Below are positions 1-11,057 of a stretch of 64,000 nucleotides of DNA, one piece after another. Source of the DNA: Symbiodinium natans (lineage: Eukaryota; Sar; Dinophyceae; Suessiales; Symbiodiniaceae); the NCBI GenBank assembly GCA_905221605.1, contig CAJNDS010002065.1, positions 442,501-506,500 of the forward strand. The letters are read 5' to 3'. Under the pieces are notes generated by a model. It searched no databases and had not been told where the DNA came from. It worked only from the letters and a program-made list of their open reading frames with translations. The first letter of the stretch is position 1. Every line of letters begins with the position of its first letter. The translations under genes and the position numbers were made by a program.

Positions 1-191
1 TTTAGGGTTTTGGTTTATAGTATGTTCGTCGCGAACAGCAACTCGTGCTGAATGAGAATGAAATGGAGGCTGGGCTGGGGCGCTTGGTTCTCTTGAGTCC
101 GTCTTGCAGCAGATGGTCAACAACAGACGGCGGGCTTGGTGCGACAAAGGCCGCCAGCAGCTTTGTTGCCGTTCTTCAGCTTGCTACGATG
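1..191. other. unique island at the left edge
   Basis: A TTTAGGG-like motif starts the window, followed by about 170 bases of non-repeat, moderately GC-rich sequence running up to the first CCCTAAA array. I see no convincing frame or RNA in it. Confidence 0.4.
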
Positions 192-586
192 ACCCTAAAC
201 CCTAAACTCTAAACCCTAAACCCTAAACCCTAAACCCTAAACCCTAAACCCTAAACCCTAAACCCTAAACCCTAAACCCTAAACCCTAAACCCTAAACCC
301 TAAACCCTAAACCCTAAACCCTAAACCCTAACCCGAAACCCTAAACCCTAAACCCTAAACCCTAAACCCTAAACCCTAAACCCTAAACCCTAAACCCTAA
401 ACCCTAAACCCTAAACCCTAAACCCTAAACCCTAAACCCTAAACCCTAAACCCTAAACCCTAAACCCTAAAACTAAACCCTAAACCCTAAACCCTAAACC
501 CTAAACCCTAAACCCTAAACCCTAAACCCTAAACCCTAAACCCTAAACCCTAAACCCTACACCCTAAACCCTAAACCCTAAACCCT
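192..586. repeat. CCCTAAA telomere-type array
   Basis: About 56 near-perfect CCCTAAA units with only a few variants (ACCCGAA, AACTAAA, CTACACC). It is one of the longest arrays in the window. Unique sequence on both sides shows that it is interstitial here and not a chromosome end. Confidence 0.95.
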
Positions 587-1411
587 GTTGACTGCTATCG
601 TGCATGGAAACGCACCGGCATCAAGGGGCATGAGCAAAGGCGCCGGTGACGGAGTCACAGGCCACAATTCATTAATTAGTGGCTTTAGGGTTTAGGGTTT
701 AGGGTTTAGGGTTTAGGGATCTGACAGGATCCTCTTGTTCTGAACCCGCGGCTTTTGGGGGTTTAGGAGTGTAGGAGGATTGAGATCTGCGTTTTCGGGT
801 TGAGGGTTCAGGGTTCAGGGTTTAGGGTTTAGGGTTTAGGGTTTAGGGTTTAGACCCCTGGAAACGCACCAATACGAAGCAATCTGAGCTACTCGTCATG
901 GTGCCGACTGTTTGTTTTTCCTTGGGAATTCCGAAAGTCTGGCGTCCCTAGGCACGCAAAGAATGAAGCCCATGGGGGTTAGGGTTTCTGGTTTTAGGGG
1001 ATCAAGAAAGTTGCTGTAGGTATGCAGAACCTCTCAAACCGTCAGCTGGGAAGGGGGGGGGGTTTTGGGGTTTAGGGTGTAGAGCTGAGGGCTTATTAGG
1101 GTGTAGGGTTTAGGGTGCCCAATGGACAACTGACGGGCTTCCTTTTCCAGGAATATACGTAGAAAACTCTTTTGACGTAGTGAATCTACTTCGTATCCCC
1201 TTGAAACCCTACTATAGTCCCCAGAACCCACCTTACCAACCCTACTAAAGGGCTTCCAAGTAGGATCTACAGGGTTTTAGGGTTCCGCGTTTAGGGTCCC
1301 CTTTGGGATTGAAAGGGGTTATCATACCCAAACAAATGGGTTTAGGGTTTAGGGTTTAGGGTTTAGGGTTAAGGGTTTAGGGCTTTAGGGTTCAAGGTTT
1401 AAAAACGCCAG
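587..1411. repeat. short TTTAGGG arrays and unique islands
   Basis: Small TTTAGGG blocks (about 684-718, 815-853, 1339-1390) alternate with unique segments. No frame in the unique pieces (587-683, 855-960, 1120-1300) is persuasive on either strand. Confidence 0.6.
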
Positions 1412-1495
1412 AATGCTCGGAGGATGCCGACACAGAGGTGTGCCACATCATGCAGTTGCCCCCCGTGGTGGGCACGGAGAGTGAAGGACCGGGAT
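1412..1495 (+). CDS. candidate internal exon, unknown product
   Basis: Acceptor-like ACGCCAG precedes an open frame of 27 codons from 1414 (includes DADTEVCHIMQLPPVVG), followed by a GTCTTC donor-like site directly before a CCCTAAA array. The peptide is acidic and of mixed composition, unlike translated repeat. It is not recognised. Only frame and splice motifs support it. Confidence 0.35.
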
Positions 1496-1984
1496 GTCTT
1501 CCCCTAAACCCTAAACCCTAGACCCTAGACCCTAAACCCTAAACCCTAAACCCTAAACCCTAAACCCTAAACCCTAAACCCTAAACCCTAAACCCTAAAC
1601 CCTAAACCTCAGAATTCGCACTCTCAGCCGTGGCGCGGCCCTATCCCGGAAGGGGGGGGTAGATGTGTAGACCCATCTCATGGGTCATGTGCAGGTCTAG
1701 ATAGATTTTTGTTATGGTTTTTCTCATTTTTTCCTCTCGGTTTTTGGTGATCCGCTTTGGATGTAGGACTGGGACAGCGTCCGCGTGCTCACTGGAATCA
1801 TGCTGTTCGCAGTTGTGCCTCTACCCCCTACCCCTGAAACCCTAAAACCTACACCCGAAACCCTAAACCCGAACTAACCCCTAACCCCTAAACCCTAATT
1901 TAGTACAGGGGGCCTGCAGGTGGGATCTGGAGCCATTGATTTAAGTTTAGGGTTTGGTTTAGGGTTCAAGGTTTCGGGTTTCGG

Positions 1985-2107
1985 GAGCTGAAACGAGGGG
2001 CACACAAGCCCCTGGGGGCTTGGCAACGCCAGCCTATACCCTCAACGGACTACAGCAAACATGACCGGGGTGGAGTTCAGAGTTCATACGACACCAAGTG
2101 TGCGGGG
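1985..2107 (+). CDS. candidate exon, unknown product
   Basis: An open + frame of about 40 codons (includes HKPLGAWQRQPIPSTDYSK) lies between a TTTAGGG-like block and CCCTAAA arrays. The acceptor would be TTCGGGAG and the donor GTTCTGG or GTGGAG. In this frame the next stop is at about 2132. Composition looks like protein and not like repeat. No family recognised. Confidence 0.35.
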
Positions 2108-2203
2108 TTCTGGGGTTTGGGGCTCAATCGCTAAATCCTAAACCCGAAACCTTAAACCCTAAACCCTAAACCCTGAGCCCTAAGCCCTAAACCCTAAGCC
2201 AAG

Positions 2204-2251
2204 ATCTCAAAGCTGCTCAACCAAGGCTTGTCATGCCCAATGCCCACACTG
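2204..2251 (+). CDS. candidate short exon
   Basis: After CTAAGCCAAG an open frame reads ISKLLNQGLSCPMPTL. The flanks are CCCTAAA arrays. The donor is unclear; a GA-type donor (GAGACT) would fit dinoflagellate habits. Weak call. Confidence 0.22.
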
Positions 2252-2448
2252 AGACTTTATCTAGGACTTAGGACCCTCTAGTGACCCCAAACCCTCAAAC
2301 CTAAACCCTACACCCAAATACATGAGTTTAGGGTGATATCTCCAGTTTTGCGGCGTAGTTAACCTAAACCCCCTCGTTTACCGCACTTTCCCAGGAGGTG
2401 CGTGCGTCGTTATTTGCAGTGTTCGCGCACATGACTTGCCTAAAACAG

Positions 2449-2549
2449 CGGTATCTACGACACTTCGTGGCTTCGTTGCGTGCGAATGACCAGAGGAGGC
2501 TGGCTAGAGCATCCATGTCCGCACGATGACAACGTCCGTGTTTTACCAG
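2449..2549 (+). CDS. candidate penultimate exon
   Basis: The frame from 2450 reads GIYDTSWLRCVRMTRGG and ends at a textbook donor, CCAG|GTGAGG. It ends in phase 1, which fits the next exon at 2629. A competing frame over 2394-2527 (EVRASLFAVFAHMTCLKQ...) is also open and could join the same exon through a GTGCGA donor, so the exact coding frame is unsettled. Confidence 0.35.
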
Positions 2550-2628
2550 GTGAGGTAACAAGTTAGGGAGATGTCCGCAGAAGCAAGCTGGTGCTCACAC
2601 AGGCGCACTGAGTGCTCTGTTTGTACAG

Positions 2629-2726
2629 GAGACACCGAGCATGCACGACACTTTGAACTGCTTTGCATCTACGCGAATGACGTCCAGGACACTCTCACTG
2701 CGTGGCTGGACATGCCGGAGCCGTGA
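2629..2726 (+). CDS. candidate terminal exon with stop codon
   Basis: A good acceptor (TTTGTACAG|GA) leads into a frame entered in phase 1 that reads EHARHFELLCIYANDVQDTL and stops at TGA 2724-2726. The intron from 2550 is 79 bases and free of telomeric repeat. Clean GT/AG borders and matching phase make this one of the better exon pairs. Product unknown. Confidence 0.42.
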
Positions 2727-3719
2727 GTTCGCAAAAGCCAACAAAAGGAACCGCAAAAACGCCGAGGTTTTGCCTTTTTTTCATGAAAATACAAAAACTA
2801 CTTTGTGATAAGCTCTGTAAGCCTTCCACATACTCACTCGCAACTTGCACAGCAAATGACCATTCCTGACAATGTAGTCAACACTTAGGCGAGAGTACAA
2901 TCTTGCCATTTTCTGAAGTGCGACTACGTTCTGTGCTTTAGTCTGCCTGGGTTTGATGCCGCTCACGGCGCGGCAAAGGAGGTATATGGTGCCTAAATCT
3001 AAGGGAAGTTACGTGGGCCTTTCATGTGTTCCCTTACTCCTCAACAGGTTCTGAAATGTGTGGGGTATAGAAGGCGGATATCATATCAGGGTTCCAATAT
3101 TAAGGGCCCATATTAAGGGTCCCTGCAACTGCCCTAAGCCCCTGAGCCCTGTAACCTTACTGAAGCCCCAAACCCTAAACCCTAAACCCTAAACCCTAAA
3201 CCCTAAACCCTAAACCCTAAACCCTAAACCCTAAACCCTAAACCCTAAACCCTAAACCCTAAACCCTAAACCCTAAACCCTAAACCCTAAACCCTAAACA
3301 AACCCCGTAAAGCCGCGCGAGGAGGACGGTCCCGTGTGAAGGGCACAAAGTCCAAGACTCGGGCGGTGACGATGCCCAGCGAGGCCCCTTTCCGATCCGA
3401 GGTTTGTGTTTTCCTCAGTTCCTCAGCCCGCCGCAACCCTAAGCCCGAAACCCGAAACCCGAAACCCTAAACCCTAAACCCTAAACCCTAAACCCTAAAC
3501 CCTAAACCCTAAACCCTAAACCCTAAGCCCTAAGCCCTAAACCCTAAGCCCTGAGCCCTAAGCCCTAAACCCTAAACCCTAAACCCTGAACCCTGAACCC
3601 TGAACCCTAAACCCTAAACCCTAAATCCTAACCCCTTAACCCTAAACCCCAATTAAGCCCTATACCCTAAACCCCCCTTCCTTCCTTCCTTCCTGCCTGC
3701 CTGCCTGCCTGCCTGCCTT
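2727..3719. repeat. 3' flank, then CCCTAAA arrays
   Basis: 2727-3160 is unique sequence; a 61-codon - strand frame at 2781-2966 has no supporting signal. CCCTAAA arrays fill 3167-3300 and 3434-3675, separated by an island at 3301-3433 with an open frame (AARGGRSRVKGTK, 3312-3401) before a GTTTGTG donor-like site. The stretch ends in CTTC and CTGC tetranucleotide runs (about 3678-3718). Confidence 0.6.
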
Positions 3720-3839
3720 CCACCCACCCCAAACGTGGAAGACTTAGCTTCAGAATCAGAACTTCCCAAACCCCAGAATGAAGCAAACGAGTTCCTGAAA
3801 TTCTGCGAGGAATCTTGGCCCCTAACCCCCAGACCCTAA
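3720..3839 (+). CDS. candidate terminal exon, acidic peptide
   Basis: A 39-codon open frame with in-frame stop (TAA 3837-3839, supplied by a CCCTAA unit) reads VEDLASESELPKPQNEANEF and continues with an aromatic/acidic tail. It lies between a CTGC/CTTC microsatellite and CCCTAAA repeats. The start or acceptor is not defined. Composition strongly suggests protein coding; family unknown. Confidence 0.4.
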   Translation, partial: PPTPNVEDLASESELPKPQNEANEFLKFCEESWPLTPRP

Positions 3840-4997
<1,158 letters not shown>

Positions 4998-5080
4998 CGG
5001 CTGAGCTTGCTAGCGACGCTGATGGCAGGCGGATCTCACGGGCACGCCGCGCCCCGCCGCATTTTGTGATGGAGCTTCAG
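4998..5080 (+). CDS. candidate internal exon
   Basis: TATTCAG acceptor, then an open frame (AELASDADGRRISRARRAPP, ending FVMELQ) to a CTTCAG|GTCGAT donor. It sits between a CCCTAAA array on the left and TTTAGGG on the right. Product unknown. Confidence 0.33.
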
Positions 5081-5278
5081 GTCGATCACTGCAATCCCTA
5101 GGTTTTAGGGTCTAGGGTTTAGGGTTTGGGGTTTAATATCACAGCGCAGCTTTCTGAGCAAGTGCAGCTTCATCACAGAAGTATTCCATATGGATTTCGT
5201 TGCCAGCCTCTCAAAATTAGCAGGCTTTAAAGCACGGGGTAGGGTTGGCGGGAGCCATCGTGCCTGTTTAAAAATAGT

Positions 5279-5470
5279 GCGTGAACGCCAACCCTCTGCG
5301 TGTTCGCGTGGTGTCGCCACGCGTGAACGCCAACCCTCTGCGTGTTCGCGGGGCGTCGTGATCGCGTGAAAGCCAACCCTCTGCGTGTTCGCGGGGTGTC
5401 GGGACGCTGGCGAGTGGGAGGCGTTCGAATTTTCGTCCGCGAACGACAAGCCTCTGCGTGTTCTTTGGGT
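5279..5470. repeat. about 50-base tandem repeat (CTCTGCGTGTTCG)
   Basis: Four to five diverged copies of a unit containing GTGAACGCCAACCCTCTGCG and TGTTCGCGGGGTGTCG. A - strand frame spanning it (5105-5449) is repetitive and I treat it as a by-product of the repeat. Confidence 0.75.
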
Positions 5471-5499
5471 GTCGTGAAGCTTGTTCGTTTACCGTTGAT

Positions 5500-5690
5500 G
5501 CGTGGATGGAGGTCGTGATGGATGTCGTGACGGATGGCGGGCGGTTCTCGTGAAGTTTCTTCGTTCTCGATGTCGTGATGGATGTCCTGACGGATGGCGG
5601 TCGGTCTTCGTCAAGGTTCTTCGTTGTCGTTGATGCATGGATGGATGTCGTGATGGATGTCGTGATGGATGATGCATGGTTGGATGGCGT
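5500..5690. repeat. GATGGATGTCGTGA minisatellite
   Basis: Several copies of GATGGATGTCGTGATGGAT and GACGGATGGCGG-type units. Open frames on both strands here encode simple His/Pro/Ser or Met/Asp/Val repeats and are not credible genes. Confidence 0.7.
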
Positions 5691-6340
5691 GATGCGAGGT
5701 CTTAGTCGTGGCTCGAAAATGCTTTCGTTCTCTAGCTTTGCAAGCCCCAGGTTTTAAGCTTCCGGGGGCTTGCCCAAAAAATCCCCGAAAGCTTCTGGGA
5801 AGTTTGAAAAGCTCCCTAAATGGGCTTTGGAAGCTCTAAAAAGCATTGGGAAGCAGTCGAGAACCCCTTGAAAAGCACTTCTGCCCACCGCAAGCCCCAA
5901 AATCTAGAAAATTGATTGGAGTCGGCCACTTTTGGCCGAATCCTGGCTATCCCCATGGGGCCTTCTTGTGGACCCTAAAAAGAAGCTTCTTTGAAGGCAA
6001 ACTTTCCCTTTCAATGGGGGGTCGGTTTTGAGGCGAGGAGGGGTCTCCCGAAGACTATTTTGCCTGTAAACTTCAGAAAACGCGAACCCCCCTGAAAAGC
6101 GTGCAGGGCCTCTCGGGCCTTGTTTGACGTTCCGATCCTTCCTTTTTGCTTTTGGATGTTCTTTTCAAGTCGAGCTTAAGGGTAGCAGAAGTTTCCATCC
6201 ACCATCAACAAGTTCTCGCAAGCGTCTCCCGTTCACCATCAAGAAATTCAGCAGCCAATGCGACCTGTAGCCGTTTCGGACCTTCGCTCAGGTGATGATG
6301 TGCCAGAGCAGTTTTGTGTTCGGAGTTGGCGCAGAAGGTT
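5691..6340. other. unique island without a firm gene
   Basis: Non-telomeric DNA, including inverted pieces such as CAAGCCCC...GGGGGCTTG near 5740-5775. At 6165-6290 two + frames are open (VAEVSIHHQQVLASVS and RSFHPPSTSSRKRLP), so a coding exon cannot be assigned. A GTTTAGGG array begins at about 6337. Confidence 0.4.
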
Positions 6341-8362
6341 TAGGGTTTAGGGTTTAGGGTTTAGGGGGACACCTGCAGTGCATGCTCTCCGTTGAAAGTA
6401 GGCCCCGTGTCATACATCTTCGCGCTAGCCGGGGCCCTAAGCCGTTTAAACCCTTGTAAACCCCAAGCCCTTGAAGCCCTAAGCCACCTTAAACCCGAAA
6501 CCCGAAACCCTAAACCCTAAGCCCTAAACCCTAAACCCTAAACCCTAAACCCTAAACCCTAAACCCTAAACCCTAAACCCTCAACTCCAAATCCTCAAGC
6601 CAAAAGCTGAGGCTCATGACGATAAGCTCCCAGGCTCACTGTGTGGAGCCCCAGTCGTCGGTTTCGGGTTTCGGGGTTTCGGGGTTTCGGGTTTAGGGTT
6701 TAGGGTTTAGGGGGGTTTACAGAACCGAATAGTTGCGGGGGGGGGGGTTTGCTTCGGGACTTGGTAAGGCTTGCTCTCTGCAACCCAAGCAGAGTCTGGG
6801 TTTACCCGAAGCCCAAGAACCCCAAAACACCAAACCCCTAAACCCTAAACCCCAAACCCCAAACCCCAAACCCTAAACCCTAAACCCTAAACCCTAAACC
6901 CTAAACCCTAAACCCTAAACCCTAAACCCTAAACCCTAAACCACACCTCTCAACGACCCGAGGCTTGGCCTTTGTTCCCAAAGACATCGCCTGCGCCACC
7001 ACGGCTGCACGCCCATCTTCCAGGCGGGTCAGGGTTGACGGGCTAAAGGGAGGCTAGATCCCCTACACCCTAAACCCTAAACCCTAAACCCTAAACCCTA
7101 AACCCTAAACCCTAAACCCTAAACCCTAAACCCTAAACCCTAAACCCTAAACCCTAAACCCTAAACCCTAAACCCTAAACCCTAACCCTGAACCATGAAC
7201 CATGAACCCTGAACCCAACCGTAAATTTCGAGGGCTTCGGGTGCAGAGGGGGGGGGGGGGGGGGGCGGGGGGTTTGGGCTTGAAGGGAAGCGCCAAACCC
7301 TAAACCCACCAGTAGTTTGGTGTCTAGGGTTCAGGGTTTAGGGTTCGGGCGGCTTCAAGGGTTTTCGGGTTTGAAGTGCTTAGCGGTCAAGACCGAAGAC
7401 CCCAAGCCCCAAACCCTAAATCTAGAAATCGTTTAGGATTCAGGGTTTAGGGTTTAGGGTTTAGGGTTTAGGGTTTAGGGTTTAGGGTTTAGGGTTTAGG
7501 GTTTAGGGGTTAGGGGTTAGGGGTTAGGGTTTAGAGTTGGCTTTCCTCTGAGGGTGTGTGGGCTTGTGTTCAGGGAAGTCTTAAAATCTTTGTGGTACTT
7601 TACTGTAACTTTAGATCTTTACCTTTTTGGGGGTTTCATGGGTTTCTTATTAAGGCAGCTAACAGTTTAATTCCCTAAACCCTAAACCCTAAACCCTAAA
7701 CCCTAAAGCCTAAACCCTAAACCCTAAACCCTAAACCCTGAACCCTAAACCCTAAACCCTAAACCCTAAACCCTAAACCCTAAACCCTAAACCCTAAACC
7801 CTAAACCCTCCTGAGTGCAGCCAAGAAATGATGGGTTAGTGCAGTTCTTGTGGGGGGTTTAGGTTTGTGTCTAGCGGAGACTCCTGCTGTGAGTTGAAAC
7901 CCTGAACCCTAAACCCTAAACCCTAAACTCTAAACCCTACCGTTCTGCTGCACGTGACAAGCTAGTCGGTTCTATCCCATGCCACTTGTGTGTAAACGCG
8001 CAAGTGCGCTCACATCACAGAGGAGGGGCACTGCGTTAACCCCAGTCCCCAAGGCAGTATGTGTACATAAGCATAGCATCCCTAAACCCTAGAACCTTAG
8101 ACCCAAAACCGCAAACCCAAGTAACCCTAAACCTTAATTAAACACAAGAAAACCCAAAACCCCAAGCGCAAAACCGTGAACGCATTCTTTATATATACAT
8201 ATACACATATACATACATGTATATGTGTGTGTGTCTACATTTTTAAACTTGCACCCAACCCTAACCATAAGCCCGAAACCCTAACTCCGAAACCCATATA
8301 TACACATATACATACGAGATGTTAGATCGTGTCGTCAGATTTTTTTGAGCAGTAGTTCCCCA
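6341..8362. repeat. mixed telomere-type arrays
   Basis: CCCTAAA arrays at about 6495-6580, 6838-6942, 7064-7190 and 7672-7808; TTTAGGG at about 7440-7545; a G run near 7241-7265. Unique islands lie at 6590-6680, 6945-7060, 7545-7670 and 7935-8090. An AT-rich patch of alternating purine/pyrimidine (ATATACACATATACATACAT) lies at 8188-8240. The island at 6950-7055 has an open + frame (RGLAFVPKDIACATTAARP) of low certainty. Confidence 0.6.
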
Positions 8363-8521
8363 ATGCAAACCCAGACAACCAATCAAAGCATGCTTCGGCG
8401 GTTTGGATGCGCCAACCGTGGGAGGGTTTCGGGTCGAGTCACAACTTTGAAAAGACAGGAGGAACGGCCCAGTAAATTCTTGCCAGTGCTTGACGGCTAT
8501 GCGACCTCCCTACTTACCTGA
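8363..8521 (+). CDS. candidate small ORF or terminal exon, 52 aa
   Basis: ATG to TGA, 53 codons including the stop, in a unique island just before a CCCTAAA array. The peptide is basic (includes RFGCANRGRVSGRVTTLKRQ) and ends in a Leu/Ala/Thr tail. The frame stays open upstream of the ATG, so it may be a terminal exon. Family not recognised. Confidence 0.35.
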   Translation: MQTQTTNQSMLRRFGCANRGRVSGRVTTLKRQEERPSKFLPVLDGYATSLLT

Positions 8522-8527
8522 ATCAGA

Positions 8528-8975
<448 letters not shown>

Positions 8976-9233
8976 ACCCTCAACCCCGGAATCTTCCCCA
9001 GCCCTCTATCTAAAGACTACACCATGCACTCTCACGGGCTGTAAAGTTAAAAAGATTTTCGTCGTTTCCTGAGGGATGTTCCGAAGATTTGTTAGCGGGT
9101 TTGTTGGGTTCCCTGGTTCAGGTTTGAGGATTTAGTGTCCAGCCCCCCCAAACCCCAAGCCCTAAACCCCTGAACCCTTAACCCTAAACCCTAAACCCCG
9201 AACCCTAAACCCTTAACCCTAAACCCCAATCAG

Positions 9234-9345
9234 GAACATCGCCAAGCCTCGCTTTGCGCGCCCGCAGTCGCGGGGCAGCGCAGCCACGCCGACTTCGAAA
9301 CAGAGGGCGTCCACAGCTACCTCGATGGACGGCGTGGATCCAAAG
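9234..9345 (+). CDS. candidate internal exon, basic Ser/Thr-rich peptide
   Basis: CAATCAG|G acceptor (the AG|G pattern common in dinoflagellates), then 37 open codons from 9235 (NIAKPRFARPQSRGSAATPT, continuing Lys/Arg/Ser/Thr rich), ending AAG with a GC-type donor (GCTTTAGGG). A stop follows downstream in frame, so a splice here is required if the exon is real. CCCTAAA lies left and TTTAGGG right. Confidence 0.42.
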
Positions 9346-10716
9346 GCTTTAGGGCTCTAGGGATGTTTAGGGTTTAGGGTTTAGGGTTTAGGGTTTACGG
9401 TTTAGGGTTTAGGGTTTAGGGTTTATGGAGTGTTGGGGCGCAGGAGGTGCCCATCCTCCACGTGTTGTCGTCCTGGCTCTGGCGTTGATGGTATACTAGG
9501 ACCCAGAGTAGGCCCTTCTTCCCTTCTTTTGGGGTTTAGGGTTTAGGGTTTAGGGTTTAGGGTTTAGGGTTTAGGGTTTAGGGTTTAGGGTTTAGGGCTA
9601 CTAGGACCCAGAGGTGGGCCCTTGTTCCATTCTTTTGGGCTGTAGGTCGCCTTACAAGGTCCTTTCCACAAAGGGCACCCCCGGTTCATTCCTAGGTTAC
9701 TCTCGGGTCTAGCTTTCAGCCCCCTAAACCCTAAACCCTAAACCCTAAACCCTAAACCCTAAACCCTAAACCCTAAACCCTAAACCCTAAACCCTAAACC
9801 CCCCTAAACTCTAAACCCCACGAAACACCCTTTCTTGGCGAGGTTACTCGTGGGTCTAGTCTATGGGGCTAGGTGGCCAAATTGGTCTGGCGTTTCGTGC
9901 TTAGGGTGTATATACAGGATCTACCTTAAGAATCCAAAACCTAGCTTAGTTTTTGTAGGTCAGTACTATAGAGGCCCCGTAATGGCTTCTTAGGTAACCT
10001 ACCAAGAAAGCCAGTGCTTTGGTGTTTCTTAAGGTTTGAGGTTTAAGAACTCCAAAGCCTACCTTCTTTTTTGTAGGTGACTACGATAAAGCCCCTTGTA
10101 GGGTTCTTGGGAAACGTACTAAGAACGGGACGGTTTGGGGCTTCTTAATCCCCCGCAAACCCCGTAAACCCCTAAACCCCTAAAACCCTAAACCCGAAAC
10201 CCTAAACCCCAAACCCTAAACCCTAAGCCCCTAACCCTAGGGGTGCAAGGCAGGCCTTAGGGACGACAGCGCGACAGCCCCTGCGCCTGCCACGAAATTG
10301 TGTTGCGCTGCTTGGCGCGCCAGGCCGCGGGTTTTGCCATGAGGCTAAGACCCGCCCTCGCCTGGCGACTCCCGGCCCTCAACTCATTTAGGGTTTAGGG
10401 TTTAGGGTTTAGGGGTTTAGGGGTTTAGGGTTTAGGGTTCAGGGTTCAGGGTTCAGGGTTTAGGGTTTAGGGTTTAGGGTTTAGGGTTTAGGGTATAGGC
10501 TAACCCTAAACCCTAAACGAGAAGCCGGGACCAACCCCCCACGGCATGGACGACGCGCCCGTGCTTGTCTCGGACCAAGTGGGTGATTCCGAAACTATCT
10601 TTCCAAGGGATTTGGGCTGCAGGGTTTACGGTTTAGGGTTTAGGGTTTAGAGGTTTAGGGTGGCTTGCAGCTTGCGGTTTCGAGTTCCAGAAGACTCCAA
10701 GCCGTAAACCCCGTTT
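9346..10716. repeat. telomere-type arrays upstream of the retroelement
   Basis: TTTAGGG at 9364-9425 and 9532-9597, CCCTAAA at 9721-9802, TTTAGGG variants at 10387-10500. Islands between them repeat 'ctaggacccagag.tgggccctt' (9500, 9600), a motif that recurs near 26755 and 29890. No gene seen. Confidence 0.65.
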
Positions 10717-10980
10717 AGTTTTGGCCAAGAAATATTTTAACTGCTAGTTTTGGCCAAGAATTATTCTAACTGCTAGTTCTGGAATTTAATATTCTAACTG
10801 CTGGTTCTGGAAAACAAATATTCTAACTGCTAGTTCTGGAACAATAATATTCTAACTGCTGGTTCTGGAAAACAAATATTCTAACTGCTAGTTTTGGCCC
10901 GATGGTAAAATCTGGCCGTTTACCCTCCGCACCACAAATATTCTAACTGGTCCCTGCCCGTTTTCCAATATTCTAACTGC
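10717..10980. repeat. about 30-base tandem repeat, ATATTCTAACTG units
   Basis: Eight occurrences of AATATTCTAACTG or close variants, most followed by CT(A/G)GTTCTGGAA and spaced about 28-33 bases; the last two are more widely spaced. It sits immediately before the retroelement body and may be part of its 5' untranslated/control region. The TTCTAAC core resembles a splice branch site, but this may be coincidence. Confidence 0.85.
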
Positions 10981-11057
10981 AAGGTCGCCACTATAGGGTT
11001 TGCAGCCTAGCACATCAGCTGAGTGCTTATCGCCATCAAAGAGCAACGTTTCGGCTT

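Noticed and set aside
192-586. A true chromosome end
   Set aside because: The array is flanked by unique DNA, and dozens of similar arrays in both orientations occur through the window; no terminal, one-direction array is present at either edge.
2364-2966. Two - strand frames of 65 and 61 codons
   Set aside because: No splice, start or family support, and the first lies opposite a better supported + exon pair.
5105-5677. - strand frames over tandem repeats
   Set aside because: The encoded peptides repeat with the DNA units (NTQRVGFH, HPSRHPS), so they are repeat by-products.
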